Below are positions 16,818-26,237 of a DNA stretch of 64,000 bases, piece after piece. Location: positions 1 to 64,000 of the forward strand of contig CAJUHR010000014.1 in NCBI GenBank assembly GCA_910586255.1, in the 5' to 3' direction. Source of the stretch: an uncultured Lachnospiraceae bacterium (lineage in GTDB: Bacteria > Bacillota > Clostridia > Lachnospirales > Lachnospiraceae). The translations under genes were made by a program, and so were the position numbers. Under the pieces are notes generated by a model. The model was given only the letters and a program-made list of their open reading frames with translations. It had not been told where the DNA came from and ran no database searches. The stretch's first letter is position 1; each line of letters starts with the position of its first letter.

Positions 16818-17003
16818 CTCGTCACCTCATTCAGCTTTCTTCTCTTAATCTTATACCAAATTTCTGTTATTTCTCATATCACTGCCTTCTATCAATCTGC
16901 TGCCTTCCAGACTTCCCATTTTTCTGTCGGAAAACGGCATCCGATTTATTCCGCAAATTTGCCCCGCAGATTTTCTCTGCGCTCTTCCCGCCGCCAAAAG
17001 CCG

Positions 17004-18170
17004 TCAGCCCTGGCGGCTCCTCCGGATTACCTCCATACACATTCTCCCGTTATGGTAGGGACACTTCCAGGGCTCCACAATCGGCTCTCCCTCCACGGGC
17101 TTCCCGTTTTCATCCACCCGCCAGTACCACTCGGAGCCTTCTCTCTTGTCCACGATCACCCGGTCAATGTACTGCCAGATATCTCTGGCCGCATCCAGGA
17201 AATATCTCTTTTCCGGCCATTTCACCCATGCGTTTAAAAATCCCACAACCGATTCCGCCTGAACCCACCAGATCCGGTCCGTATTGTCCACCCCGTTCTC
17301 GCACTCATTCATCACACTGTGATCCTGGTAGGCCCGCTCATAAATCTCCTCTGCCAGCGCCAGAATCACCGGCTCCAGCTTCTTGGAATAAGCCTCATCC
17401 CCCAGAACCCGGCATCCCCTATCCAACAGCCAGGAGGTCTCAATATCGTGCCCGTAGGAATGAAGGTCAATCAGAGTATTCCACTGGCCGTCAAAAAATA
17501 CCTCCTGCCGTCTCTTCTCCGGATTATACACTTTTTTTACAAATACATCCAGCATTTCCCGCATGCACTCCGCCACGTCCGCCCGGTGGTCCACCCGGTA
17601 CAGCTCCGTGTAGGCCTCAAACACATGCAAAAGGGTGTTCATGGTTCTCTCGGCCATCACCCCGTTTTCCGACAGCTTCTCATTGGACGCCGGAACAAAA
17701 TCCCGGCTGTACGCCTCCCCGTATCCTCCCTCGTCCCGGCAGCGGGTCTCAATCAGCTCATACAGCTCATAAGCCAGCCTTAAAGCCTCCTCGCTGCCGC
17801 CGGCCGCATAGTAGGAGGACAAAGCGTAGACCGCAAACGCCTGATTGTATGTATGCTTTGTCTCATCCTCCACCTTGCCGTCACAGGTCAGAGACCAGTA
17901 CACGCCTCCACATTCCCTGTCCAGGCAGAAATCACGCAAAAACAGATAGGCATGCTCCGCGTATTTTAACAGCTCCGGCTTCTTTAAGGTCAGATAAGCA
18001 TTGGAAAAAAACCATAAGATCCTACTGTTTAAGATCACCCCTTTTACCGCCTGTCTGTCCAGCTCCAGATTATACCCCAGATACCCGTAAAACCCGCCTA
18101 AATGCCAGTCCGCCATTTCCTCCCAAAAGGGAATCAGTTTTTTTCTCAAATGCTTCTCAATCTGCTGCAC
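17004..18170 (-). CDS. ce: cellobiose 2-epimerase
   Basis: A 388-residue (alpha/alpha)6-barrel protein of the acylglucosamine/cellobiose 2-epimerase family. Family histidines are visible in HTYNQAFAVYALSSYY and HSYGHDIETSWLL, with WWVQAESVVGFLNAW after them and WKCPYHNGRMCMEV at the end. It converts beta-1,4-mannobiose to mannosylglucose in the GH130 pathway. Its start overlaps the end of the truncated CE2 gene by 14 nt, so the two are translationally coupled. The 186-nt gap to GH130_1 downstream contains nothing I recognise. Confidence 0.9.
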   Translation of the reverse strand: MQQIEKHLRKKLIPFWEEMADWHLGGFYGYLGYNLELDRQAVKGVILNSRILWFFSNAYLTLKKPELLKYAEHAYLFLRDFCLDRECGGVYWSLTCDGKVEDETKHTYNQAFAVYALSSYYAAGGSEEALRLAYELYELIETRCRDEGGYGEAYSRDFVPASNEKLSENGVMAERTMNTLLHVFEAYTELYRVDHRADVAECMREMLDVFVKKVYNPEKRRQEVFFDGQWNTLIDLHSYGHDIETSWLLDRGCRVLGDEAYSKKLEPVILALAEEIYERAYQDHSVMNECENGVDNTDRIWWVQAESVVGFLNAWVKWPEKRYFLDAARDIWQYIDRVIVDKREGSEWYWRVDENGKPVEGEPIVEPWKCPYHNGRMCMEVIRRSRQG

Positions 18171-18696
18171 TATTCTTCTCCTCCTCCCACACGGGGATAT
18201 CCAGCCGGTTTATATAATCCACCAGCTCCTCTGCCATCTGCTCCGCCTCCGGCATCCCCGCATACTCTGTGGCCTCAGACACCTCCCCGGCAGACACCGA
18301 ATCCCCGTAGATCTCGATTCTTCTGTCCGGCCTCCCGGGCAAATCCAACAGATGGCTGCCCTCCCACAGCTCAAGCCCCCTGATCACCAGCTCATGACAG
18401 CCGTCCTGCCGCTTAAAACACAATACCTCATGCTCCCCCTCGTCCTCCCCGTCCAGAAGCACCAGCCGGGTCTCCCCCTCATCCGCAAGCTTCCACTTTC
18501 TCTGCCGGCCGTCAATAATTGCCCCCACATAATTGTCCCAGTACAATCTCCGGTTTTCCACCACGATCGCGGCTCCCTTTCCCTGAAACCGGAATGCCAG
18601 CGAGGATGCCGGAAATATGAACTCCGGTCCCTCGGGATTTCTCCAGTCAATCCGCCCTGTATAGCGCAGGCGGACGTCCCTCAGCGATATCCTCAT
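18157..18696 (-). pseudogene. CE2-type acetylesterase lacking most of its catalytic domain
   Basis: 179 residues, where CE2 carbohydrate esterases usually have about 330-360. Residues 1-125 match the N-terminal jelly-roll domain (TGRIDW, FPASSLAFRFQGKGAAIVVE, YIDG-like AIIDG). The SGNH domain starts normally with RIEIYGDSVSAGEVSEATEY (nucleophile Ser133). Then at about residue 149 (near 18250) the sequence jumps to EAEQMAEELVDYINRL, the family's C-terminal helix. About 150-180 residues, including the catalytic Asp-His region, are gone, yet the frame is intact. RBS and coupling to the epimerase are kept. Either an inactive remnant or a retained carbohydrate-binding fold. Confidence 0.75.
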
Positions 18697-18822
18697 TTCT
18701 GTCCTCCTCCTTTCTCTGCCGTCTTTCCTGACAGTCTCCTGCCCTTAATATGGCAATCAAATCAGCCATCCAAACAGACAGAGCCGTCATAAATCCCTAG
18801 CTCTTTTAGTTCAAATAAACCA

Positions 18823-18868
18823 AATTTTAAATTAATTTAATTATATATCTTTCATTAAATTTAATCAA
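18823..18868 (-). promoter_or_regulatory. promoter and operator-like box of the CE2-epimerase-GH130_1-phosphomutase operon
   Basis: TTGATT (18868-18863), 17 nt, TATAAT (18845-18840). Directly after the -10 comes ATTAATTTAAAATT (about 18838-18824), a near-perfect palindrome that recurs in the same place after the -10 of the transporter promoter at 52147. A LacI-family operator is inferred. The region 18697-19054 holds only this and the terminator below. Confidence 0.65.
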
Positions 18869-18963
18869 GTATTTTTTTTGAACTTTTTATTAATATATTT
18901 ATTAATATGCGCTATTCACAGGAGATCTCAAGAAATCCGCCTGAGAAAGGATTCATGCCCCAT

Positions 18964-19003
18964 AAAAAAGAGCCCTCAATCCTGCGACTGATGGCCTTTC
19001 TTA
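18964..19003 (-). terminator. probable terminator of the first lacI gene
   Basis: On the minus strand a stem GCCATCA/TGAGGGC (one mismatch) with a 10-nt loop, then CTCTTTTTT, about 50 nt past the lacI stop. Confidence 0.6.
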
Positions 19004-19054
19004 TCTTTTGTTCTTTATCAAAACATTTTCCCGGTCTGGCACACTGGCCGGTTA

Positions 19055-20065
19055 TCATATCCGTCTCTTCACACTTTCTCTTTCAATCAGCTGGCCGGTG
19101 ACGATCTGAATTCCTTCCACATACGGCTCATTCTTGATCTTTTTAATCAGAGAGCGCACACATATCCCTGCCATGCGCATCAGGTCAACCTCATAGGTGG
19201 TAAGCTTGTCCGATTCCATTCCCGGCGGGAGAAAATTGTCAAAGCCCACCACCGATACATCCTCCGGCACCCGGCTTCCGGCTTCCTCCAAACTCCGGAT
19301 CATAACCTGAGCCGTCACATCACAGTTGCACACATAGGCATCGTATTTCCCCGCCTCCACCGGCAGCTTTTCATAGGTGGCCCCCTGCGTATCCCGGTCC
19401 GGAATCTCCCAATCCTCCTCAAACCGAATATGGTTTTCCCGCAGCGCCCGCCGGTAGCCCCAGAACCGGTCTGCAATGCTGCTGGTGGCATCCACGCTGC
19501 CCACAAAGCCGATCCGCTTATGGCCTGCCTTAATCAGATAATCCGTAAGCTGGTATGTTCCGTAATATCCGTCAGAAATCACCGTATCAAACCGGGCGGA
19601 CGGAATGTAGGCATCCAGGAAAAATACAGGACACCTGGTCTGGCGGATCATCTTCAAAATGTAAGATTCATCCATCTGTCCCAAAAAGATCAGGCCGTCC
19701 ACCTTTCCGTCCTGCACCATCTTGGGAAGATTGCCTGCCCTTTCATCTTCTTCCGTCAGCAGCTCTAAAATACCGTAATATTCATTATCATAAAGGGCTC
19801 TCACCACCCGCTCATACAGCTGGCCGTAAAATGTGATCGAATACCCGTAATACCTTTCCCGGACAACCACTCCGATATTGCCTGTGCCTGTCACGGCAGG
19901 CTTTACCGAAACGCTGGGAACATACCCCATCTGTGCGGCGGCTTCCTTGATCCGGCTCCTGAGCTCCTCGCTCACCCCTGGCTTTCCGGACAGCGCCTTT
20001 GACACGGCAACCGCACTCACTCCCACCTGAGCCGCAATATCCGCCAATGTTACATCCTTTGCCAT
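19055..20065 (-). CDS. LacI-family regulator, probably of the mannan genes
   Basis: A 336-residue LacI/PurR-type protein. The N-terminal HTH reads TLADIAAQVGVSAVAVSKAL with the hinge following, then a periplasmic-binding-type domain (NIGVVVRERYYGYSITFYGQ). The ATG at 20065 follows AGGAGAG 7 nt upstream. A longer frame starting at 20143 would begin inside the -35 box, so I reject it. It stands between the CE2/epimerase operon and the GH3 gene, so mannooligosaccharide or mannosylglucose is the likely effector (inference). It is 30-40% alike by eye to the second LacI at 52510, with the same domain layout. Confidence 0.88.
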   Translation of the reverse strand: MAKDVTLADIAAQVGVSAVAVSKALSGKPGVSEELRSRIKEAAAQMGYVPSVSVKPAVTGTGNIGVVVRERYYGYSITFYGQLYERVVRALYDNEYYGILELLTEEDERAGNLPKMVQDGKVDGLIFLGQMDESYILKMIRQTRCPVFFLDAYIPSARFDTVISDGYYGTYQLTDYLIKAGHKRIGFVGSVDATSSIADRFWGYRRALRENHIRFEEDWEIPDRDTQGATYEKLPVEAGKYDAYVCNCDVTAQVMIRSLEEAGSRVPEDVSVVGFDNFLPPGMESDKLTTYEVDLMRMAGICVRSLIKKIKNEPYVEGIQIVTGQLIERESVKRRI

Positions 20066-20114
20066 CTCAACTCTCCTAGTCCTGATCTGTTTCTGATCTG
20101 TCTCCTGAGAATTA

Positions 20115-20143
20115 ATTTTATCATTACTTTTTTCTTCGGTCAA
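20115..20143 (-). promoter_or_regulatory. promoter of the first lacI gene
   Basis: TTGACC (20143-20138), 17 nt, TAAAAT (20120-20115), 50 nt before the start at 20065. Upstream to 20215 lie AT-rich TTAAT/ATTAA boxes like those at the other mannan promoters. Confidence 0.75.
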
Positions 20144-20421
20144 CTGTTAATCTTTCTTTTTCTCATATATTAATTTACTTATTAACTAATTTAAACCGTT
20201 TATTTAACAGAGAAAATTAGAATCCGTGATTCCCGTTTCCGGACTTTTCCTTCTAAACCGTATCATTCCCTGTTTCTTTCCGGGACAGAAAATCTCATCA
20301 AATTCTTCATCAAATTTTCTACCCTCGTCTTTGAATGCTTTGCATTTCTAAATTACCCAAAGACATGGATCTCTTTGAGTTTTAAGTGCCGCAATCACAA
20401 GCACTGCCATAGAGCATCTCA

Positions 20422-20465
20422 TAAAAGAGGAAGAACCCCCGCCCTTCAGCGAGATTTCTCCTCTT
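20422..20465 (-). terminator. possible terminator after the GH3 gene
   Basis: On the minus strand AGAGGAGAAA ... TTCTTCCTCT forms an imperfect stem followed by TTTTAT. It lies 30 nt past the GH3 stop. The rest of 20144-20496 shows no gene. Confidence 0.4.
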
Positions 20466-20496
20466 TCAGCTTTTCATGTCAAAAACAGAACACTTC

Positions 20497-23010
20497 TTAT
20501 CCCCGGACCTCCTGCCCGGCCAGTCTCCCGGCCACCTCTAAAACCCGTTCCGCGCAGGCCCGGATTTTCTCTTCCGAAAGCTTCCCTTCCCTGTACGCCT
20601 GAAGGATGCTTTCCCCGTCACAGGGAGTTCCCGGCATAATGATATCGTTTCCTGCGTCCGTGCACAGCCAGGGGATGCTTTCTCCCACCGGAATGGTGGT
20701 GCCCCAGTCTGTCATGATCACCCCGTCAAAGCCCCACTCCCTCCGGGCAAGGACGGTGCATAAATCATAGCTGTTGGCCGAATGGACGCCGTTGATCCGG
20801 TTATAGGATGTCATGATGGCAAGGGGCGCGCCCTTTTTGACCGCGATCTCGAATCCCCGGAAATAGATCTCCCGCAACGCTCTCTGGGAGACACAGGAAT
20901 CCACGATCATCCGGTTGTCCTCCTGGTTGTTGCAGGCAAAATGCTTGATGGTCACACCGCATCCCTTACGGCTCTGAACGCCCCGGGTCACCGCCGCCGC
21001 CAACATTCCCGACAGGTACGGATCCTCCGAATAATACTCAAAATTGCGGCCGCACAGGGGATTTCTGTGAATGTTTAGCCCAGGCGCCAGCCACAGGTTC
21101 ACATGAAACTCCTGCATCTCCGCAGCCACCGCCCGGCCGAAGGCTTCCATCAGCTCCTCATCCCATGTCTGGGCCAGCGCCGTTCCCACGGGAAATGCGG
21201 TGCAGTACTGATAATAGGTGTCTGCACCCTCATGCCGGACCTCCTCCTGCAGAAAACCGTTTTCCAGAGCACCCAGCACCCCGGTGCCATATACCCTTCC
21301 TGTCTGCCGGTCTGTCTGATAGCTCTGCCGCAGGCGAATCCCGGCAGGGCCGTCCGCCATAATCAGGGACGGGATATCCCAGGTCTCCTCCAGGCTTTCC
21401 GTTGTCTCCCCTGCGGAGCCGGGTACCCGCACCCCCGCAGAGCCCAGGGTGCTCTTGCTGTCCGTGATATTTCCGTACAAAAGGGGAACCAGGTCCTCCA
21501 CCGACAGCTTCCAGGCAAGGGCGGCCTGCGTATCCGTCTTTCGCTCCTCCTTGGCATCCGTTTTTTGCTCCTCCTGACCGGGAAGGAAGGGCACTGTCAC
21601 AGGCTCCTTATCTTCCCCCGGTCTTTGTCTCCGCCCGGCCTGGCTTCCTACGTAAGGAGCGGCCTCTTTGTCCCGAAAATCGGCCTTTATAGGACACACA
21701 CGTTCCACCTGCTGAATCACCGTCCTCTCCGGGACCTCTAAAAAGGCCGCCGGTTCCAGGCAGGCCGAGTGCCTTCCCACCCACACTCCGTATTTCCCGG
21801 CATCCATCACCCAGGCCGAATCCTCCTCGGAATAGCTGGCCAGCTGCTTTTGCTCCAGGAAAAGGGTGAGGGTCTGCTCCTCCCCGGGATTTAGAAGCCT
21901 CGTCTTGATAAAGCCTGCCAGACGCTGATACTCCTTCCCCATGCCTGTCTGAGGCGGGGTCACATAGACCTGAACCACCTCCCTCCCTCCATACACCTTC
22001 CCGGTGTTTTTTATGGAGACCGTCACCTCCACACCCTTTTCTGTCACCTGCGGCTTCTCAAACCGGACGGAAAAGTCCGTGTAGGAAAGGCCATAGCCAA
22101 AGGGAAACAGAGGCTCGATGCCGAAACTGTCGAAATGGCGGTAGCCTACATAGATTCCCTCCCGGTATTCCTCTGTCTCAAGATTGCCGTTTAAGTAACC
22201 ATAGCTTTCGGCAGAGGGATAATCCTCATAATGCCTTGCCCACGTGTCCGTCAGGCGTCCGCCGGGAGCCGTCCGGCCAAGGAGCACATCGGCCACAGCC
22301 CGGCCGCCCTCCTGTCCCGGAAGACAGATGTGGAGTATCCCCCGGATGTTTTCTGTCTCCCCCAAAATTCCTGTCAGCTCCACCGGCGCCCCCACGTTCA
22401 GAATCAGGACGACCGGCATCCCCTGTCGGTCTAAGAAAAGAAGATCCTCCCGCTCCTTTTTGCTCAGATAATAATCCCCCTCTTCCCGTCTCCGGTCCTT
22501 TCCCTCGCCGGCAATACGGCTGATTACATAGATTGCCGCCCGGGCCTCTTTTACATCCTCCGCGCCGATGGCGCGCCCCTCGGGCATGACAAAGGGATTG
22601 GCAGAGTAGGCGTCAAAGGGATTGTTCACCTGCTTTGCATCCCCCAGAATCTTCTCCTTCCACTTTAACCGGGCGGCCTCATAGCGCCGGTCATAGTCTG
22701 CAAGCCAGTCCTCACTGGTAACGGTCACTCCTGCCTCCTTAAGGCCCTGCCAGATGGAAATGCTCTCCCGGTTATTCACGTCCCCGGAACCTATGCCTCC
22801 CTTGACGGTTTTTCCCGCCCCGCTTCCAAGCAGAGCCACCGGCACCGAAGGGGCAAAGGGAAGCTGCCCGTCATTTTTCAGCAGAACCATCCCCTCTGCC
22901 GCCAGGCGCCTCGCCAGTATGCCGTGTTCCCGCTCCCGCTTTGAAACCTGCGTCTCTTTCGTGCCGCTGCGGCCTTGTCTCTTTGTTTCCTCATTGATCT
23001 GCCTTGCCAT
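20497..23010 (-). CDS. GH3 glycosidase with circularly permuted domain order
   Basis: 837 residues. The C-terminal-type GH3 domain comes first (AAEGMVLLKNDGQLPF near residue 37, VILILNVGAPVELT near 200), then a fibronectin-III-like domain (about 325-430), a linker, and last the (beta/alpha)8 domain: IMADGPAGIRL, NIHRNPLCGRNFEYYSEDPY, KHFACNNQEDNR, and the nucleophile Asp in GVIMTDWG near residue 780. This swapped order is known in rumen and gut Clostridia. Substrate is probably beta-1,4-glucosyl (or mannosyl) ends of glucomannan oligosaccharides. No signal peptide, so cytoplasmic. It has its own promoter at 23107-23135. Confidence 0.88.
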   Translation of the reverse strand: MARQINEETKRQGRSGTKETQVSKREREHGILARRLAAEGMVLLKNDGQLPFAPSVPVALLGSGAGKTVKGGIGSGDVNNRESISIWQGLKEAGVTVTSEDWLADYDRRYEAARLKWKEKILGDAKQVNNPFDAYSANPFVMPEGRAIGAEDVKEARAAIYVISRIAGEGKDRRREEGDYYLSKKEREDLLFLDRQGMPVVLILNVGAPVELTGILGETENIRGILHICLPGQEGGRAVADVLLGRTAPGGRLTDTWARHYEDYPSAESYGYLNGNLETEEYREGIYVGYRHFDSFGIEPLFPFGYGLSYTDFSVRFEKPQVTEKGVEVTVSIKNTGKVYGGREVVQVYVTPPQTGMGKEYQRLAGFIKTRLLNPGEEQTLTLFLEQKQLASYSEEDSAWVMDAGKYGVWVGRHSACLEPAAFLEVPERTVIQQVERVCPIKADFRDKEAAPYVGSQAGRRQRPGEDKEPVTVPFLPGQEEQKTDAKEERKTDTQAALAWKLSVEDLVPLLYGNITDSKSTLGSAGVRVPGSAGETTESLEETWDIPSLIMADGPAGIRLRQSYQTDRQTGRVYGTGVLGALENGFLQEEVRHEGADTYYQYCTAFPVGTALAQTWDEELMEAFGRAVAAEMQEFHVNLWLAPGLNIHRNPLCGRNFEYYSEDPYLSGMLAAAVTRGVQSRKGCGVTIKHFACNNQEDNRMIVDSCVSQRALREIYFRGFEIAVKKGAPLAIMTSYNRINGVHSANSYDLCTVLARREWGFDGVIMTDWGTTIPVGESIPWLCTDAGNDIIMPGTPCDGESILQAYREGKLSEEKIRACAERVLEVAGRLAGQEVRG

Positions 23011-23106
23011 TCCTTTTTCCCCTTTCCAGGATATTACCTTTTGCTTTCTCTACTTTCCTGTTATCCTTCCGCTTTGATTTATAAACATAATTTATTAGAA
23101 TAATTT

Positions 23107-23135
23107 ATTCTATCACCAAATTTATTTATTTTCAA
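23107..23135 (-). promoter_or_regulatory. promoter of the GH3 gene with an overlapping palindrome
   Basis: TTGAAA (23135-23130), 17 nt, TAGAAT (23112-23107). The -10 is part of the palindrome TAGAATAAATTATTCTA (23112-23096), a different operator-like sequence from the TTAATTTAAAATT box at the ABC and CE2 promoters. Confidence 0.7.
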
Positions 23136-23207
23136 GAGCTATATTCTCCCTACAATGTCATGATTTTTGGCAGCTGTGAGATAACAAGCGTAAACAGAAT
23201 ACGGTTT

Positions 23208-24410
23208 TTACGACTCCATCCGTTCCGTAAACCATATAACCACCGCGGCACCGGCGGCACCGGCAAGGGACGCCACCGCCAGCATGGCACGAACGCCCGC
23301 CAGATCAATCATCCATCCCCCGGCGAGGGATGCAGCAACATTTGCCACGGTATAGCTCATCCCGACATATGCCTGCCCCTTGATGGCGTCCTCCGCGCTT
23401 ATAACACTGTTCACATAATAGATAGGCGCAATGGCAATCAGCCCCCAACCGGCCAGCTGCAATATCTGCACCACATAAAAGACCGGCAGAGAGGGCGCCA
23501 GCAGGGACGCAATGGCCTTCCCTGCCATAAAAACTCCGCAAAGCCTGTACCAGACATCACTTCCCGCTTTTTTCAGCATATAGGAAAACAAAAACATAGG
23601 CAGCAGCTCCACACACGCACAAAAAGACATGACAAATCCCGTCTCCTGACTGCCTCCGCCCTTGGCCTGAATAATCTGATACAGAAAATTGTTCAGCAGT
23701 ACATGGCTGATATACAAAAGCACCGTTCCTCCCAGCACAAAGGCAAATCGCGGATATTTTTTTAAAAACGCGGCCGGCGACAGTGCTTTTGGTGTATCTG
23801 TCTGCGGTATCCCTTCCTTCCCTTCTTCCGTCTCTCTCCTGCAGAAAGGGTAGGCCAGCACGCATACAAAGAGAAGTCCATAGCCAACCATAATGCCTGC
23901 CGGCACTGCGATCACCCCTGCGGTGACGGCCATTCTTCCCATCGCAGAGGACAGCATTGCATAAGCCACAGAGCCGATTCCTCTGGCAACTCCCCAGTTT
24001 AACTCCACTCCCCGGCTGATCATCTCCGTGCCCAGAGAATTGATAAAGGGCATCAAAAACTGCAGAAACGCGGAACAGCTTCCATAAAAAAGCCCGGTCA
24101 GCAGCACAGATTTACGATATACCACAAGAAGAAGCAGGGACGATAAAAATGCCAGCCCACATACGATCAGAACAATCCATTTCAGGGAAAGAGCCGCGGG
24201 CTGATCCGCATAGCCTGCCACCATCGGCTGAGTGACAGCCGCCACAATCCCGGAAACAGCCAAAATCAGGCCCACCTGAGAGCTGGTAAGCCCACAATCC
24301 AGAAGATAAACGCTGGAAAACCCCACAACCGCCGCAAAGCTCATCCAAAAAAACCCCTGTACCAAAGAGTATGATAACGTCATCCCTCTTTTTTCACTTT
24401 GTATTTTCAT
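23208..24410 (-). CDS. MFS transporter, oligosaccharide-symporter type
   Basis: 400 residues with about 12 membrane segments. It starts MKIQSEKRGMTLSYSLVQGF, close to the LacY/nucleoside-symporter branch of the MFS, and ends with PVFYVVQILQLAGWGLIAIA and a Gly/Ala-rich last helix. The ATG at 24410 follows AAAGGAA 8 nt upstream. It lies just before GH3 on the same strand and probably imports glucosides or mannosides for it (inference). Substrate unknown. Confidence 0.78.
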   Translation of the reverse strand: MKIQSEKRGMTLSYSLVQGFFWMSFAAVVGFSSVYLLDCGLTSSQVGLILAVSGIVAAVTQPMVAGYADQPAALSLKWIVLIVCGLAFLSSLLLLVVYRKSVLLTGLFYGSCSAFLQFLMPFINSLGTEMISRGVELNWGVARGIGSVAYAMLSSAMGRMAVTAGVIAVPAGIMVGYGLLFVCVLAYPFCRRETEEGKEGIPQTDTPKALSPAAFLKKYPRFAFVLGGTVLLYISHVLLNNFLYQIIQAKGGGSQETGFVMSFCACVELLPMFLFSYMLKKAGSDVWYRLCGVFMAGKAIASLLAPSLPVFYVVQILQLAGWGLIAIAPIYYVNSVISAEDAIKGQAYVGMSYTVANVAASLAGGWMIDLAGVRAMLAVASLAGAAGAAVVIWFTERMES

Positions 24411-24463
24411 GTGCTGTTTCCTTTCTTTTGCACCTTTCTCATGCAACATCTCGGACAAGAGGA

Positions 24464-24492
24464 ATTATACTCTCTTCCATTGACAAATGCAA
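24464..24492 (-). promoter_or_regulatory. promoter of the MFS transporter gene
   Basis: TTGCAT (24492-24487), 17 nt, TATAAT (24469-24464), 54 nt before the start at 24410. Confidence 0.7.
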
Positions 24493-24974
24493 CCATATCC
24501 AAAAACGGACTATATTTGTAACTATAAAGGTAATTTTTAAGAAACACCTTGATATAACCAACCTGTCCGGTTAAAATAGAAAAAACTACTCTTCCCAGAA
24601 ACGGACGTGATAATAAAGATGCTGGATACAACAAATATTGAACAAATGCGTTTTACCACCGAGATGCAGACATTCGACAGAAAGAGTGCCCGGACTGGTG
24701 CGTACAAACAATATGCGGGAAATCCATTTTTCGCGAAATCCCAAGATTTTTGATTTTCTGCATGAATATAACTACTCCTGGAAACAGGAAAACTGGTTAT
24801 GACCATCCCTGATAAACCCAACAGCCGGAACCAGAAATACATTAAGATGTAAAACCAGACCAGTACCAGGCATGTTTATTCCAAAGAATCCATAACCCAC
24901 AGATAAGGAACTGCTACGAAAAGCCAGACAACGAGCATGCCATAGGCAGCTGCCTCAGTCAACAGGAGAACCAC
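24493..24974. other. stretch without a recognisable gene
   Basis: Only short frames. On the plus strand one from 24619 to 24753 reads MLDTTNIEQMRFTTEMQTFD and ends with a stop; after it a shifted frame continues FLHEYNYSWKQENWL. This looks like the debris of an old gene I cannot name. It marks the left edge of the decayed island that runs to about 27.3 kb. Confidence 0.4.
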
Positions 24975-25562
24975 ATGCTATATGATAAAGATATCCGTGA
25001 ACCATTATTCGATTTTCTGGAAGAGCGGTACGGAAAAACCCGCATTATAGAGGAAAAACAAGTAGGAAGATCCCGCGCCGATGTGATTCTGGTGCGGCCT
25101 TCCGACCTGTCAGGGATTGAAATCAAAAGCGATGCCGATACCTATGCGCGCCTGAAAAGACAGATCAAGGATTATGATCAATATTTTGACTACAATTATG
25201 TAGCCGCAGGCTCCCGCCACGGAATCCATATTGCCGAACATGTACCGCCATGGTGAGGCATCATCACCATTGAGCAGGAAAAAGCAGGCGTGGATTTTTA
25301 CATGCTGCGGGAAGCCTCCTTAAATCCCAACCGCTGCCTTCAGGCCAAGCTCTGCCTTCTATGGAGACCGGAGCTTGCCCACATCCAGGAAATTAATCAA
25401 ATGCCCAAATACCGGGAAAAAAGCAAAGCCTTTGTCATAGATAAAATTCTTTCAAAGGTTCCCGAATCCCTTCTCCATGAGCAGATCAGCCAGGAGCTGT
25501 TTGAGCGGGACTACACAACCATCGAAGAAACAATCCGGCAATACCGAAAAAGCAGACATTAA
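24975..25562 (+). pseudogene. sce7726-family gene with one in-frame TGA
   Basis: The frame runs 195 codons from an ATG with AGGAGA 6 nt upstream. It is broken only by TGA at 25254-25256. The first part (REPLFDFLEERYGKTRIIEE, RSRADVILV, GIEIKSDADTYARLKRQI, YVAAGSRHG) matches the sce7726 family, which has a nuclease-like D...ExK core; here D-V-I-L-V and E-I-K. Family proteins usually read PxWWGI where this gene has PPW-TGA-GI, so the stop replaces a Trp codon (TGG to TGA). The C-terminal half is intact. Convergent with and partly overlapping the next remnant. Confidence 0.75.
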
Positions 25563-26223
25563 ATATGTCCTTTACCAATGGTTTATCTGCTCCCTGTGAG
25601 CACGGTCTTTCCCTGAAATGCAGATCCATATCTCCGTATTCTCTCCTCTGGAACCCTCTGTCCAACAGGCCCCATATCGCCTGTTCGCTATTATCCGACT
25701 GGTCATAGGCAATCCGTTCATCGAGCTCTGCCGTAATCCTTTTTCCCTGCAAAAGCCTCTCAAATGCAGCCTTCAAATCCCTGCTTTCTTCCCGAATCAG
25801 CTTTCCCACCAGGCTGTTGGAGCCGAAATTGGCCCAGTAAGGGGCCAACTGCCTCTTATCCAGATAATTGATAATGGACCATGAGTTGTAAATATCCGTC
25901 CGGCTTCCAAAGGTAAACCCATCATATCAATTCTTTACCTTCTGTTTTCTGTCCCGCATTCCAAACTCTTCCAGCGCCTCAAATACCTCTCCCTCCGTAA
26001 ACCCGAAGCAGTCTGCATATTTTTCCGAGGTTGCAGTCACCACCTCCAGATTTTTCAGATCTGAGAAGATAGATTCCTTACTGACTGCAGTTTTCGGAAT
26101 CCCTCTTCCATATCCCCAGTCCCTGAAACAATGCTCATGTGCGGTAAAGAAGCAAGCAACCGAAAACAAGAGATAGACCGCCAGCACCACACTATTCCGA
26201 ACCAAAGAGCCAAAGACAAGCAT
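25486..26223 (-). pseudogene. remnant of an AAA-ATPase-like/PD-(D/E)XK (DUF1703-type) protein, with TGA at a Trp site
   Basis: The frame stays open across 26223-25486 except for TGA at 25929-25927. From about 26085 it reads VSKESIFSDLKNLEVVTATS and then (TGA)YDGFTFGSRTDIYNSWS and GLLDRGF. This matches the middle of the AAA-ATPase_like family common in Clostridia and Bacteroidetes, where W-Y-D-G-(F/Y) is conserved. The Walker A part and the C-terminal nuclease part are missing, and the frame loses similarity near 25600. The first 46 codons are not family-like. Confidence 0.65.
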
Positions 26224-26237
26224 TGTGGAAATGGAAT

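Noticed and set aside
16763..18217. 484-codon plus-strand frame opposite the epimerase gene
   Set aside because: Very Pro/Ser/Arg-rich shadow of the cellobiose 2-epimerase, no start signal.
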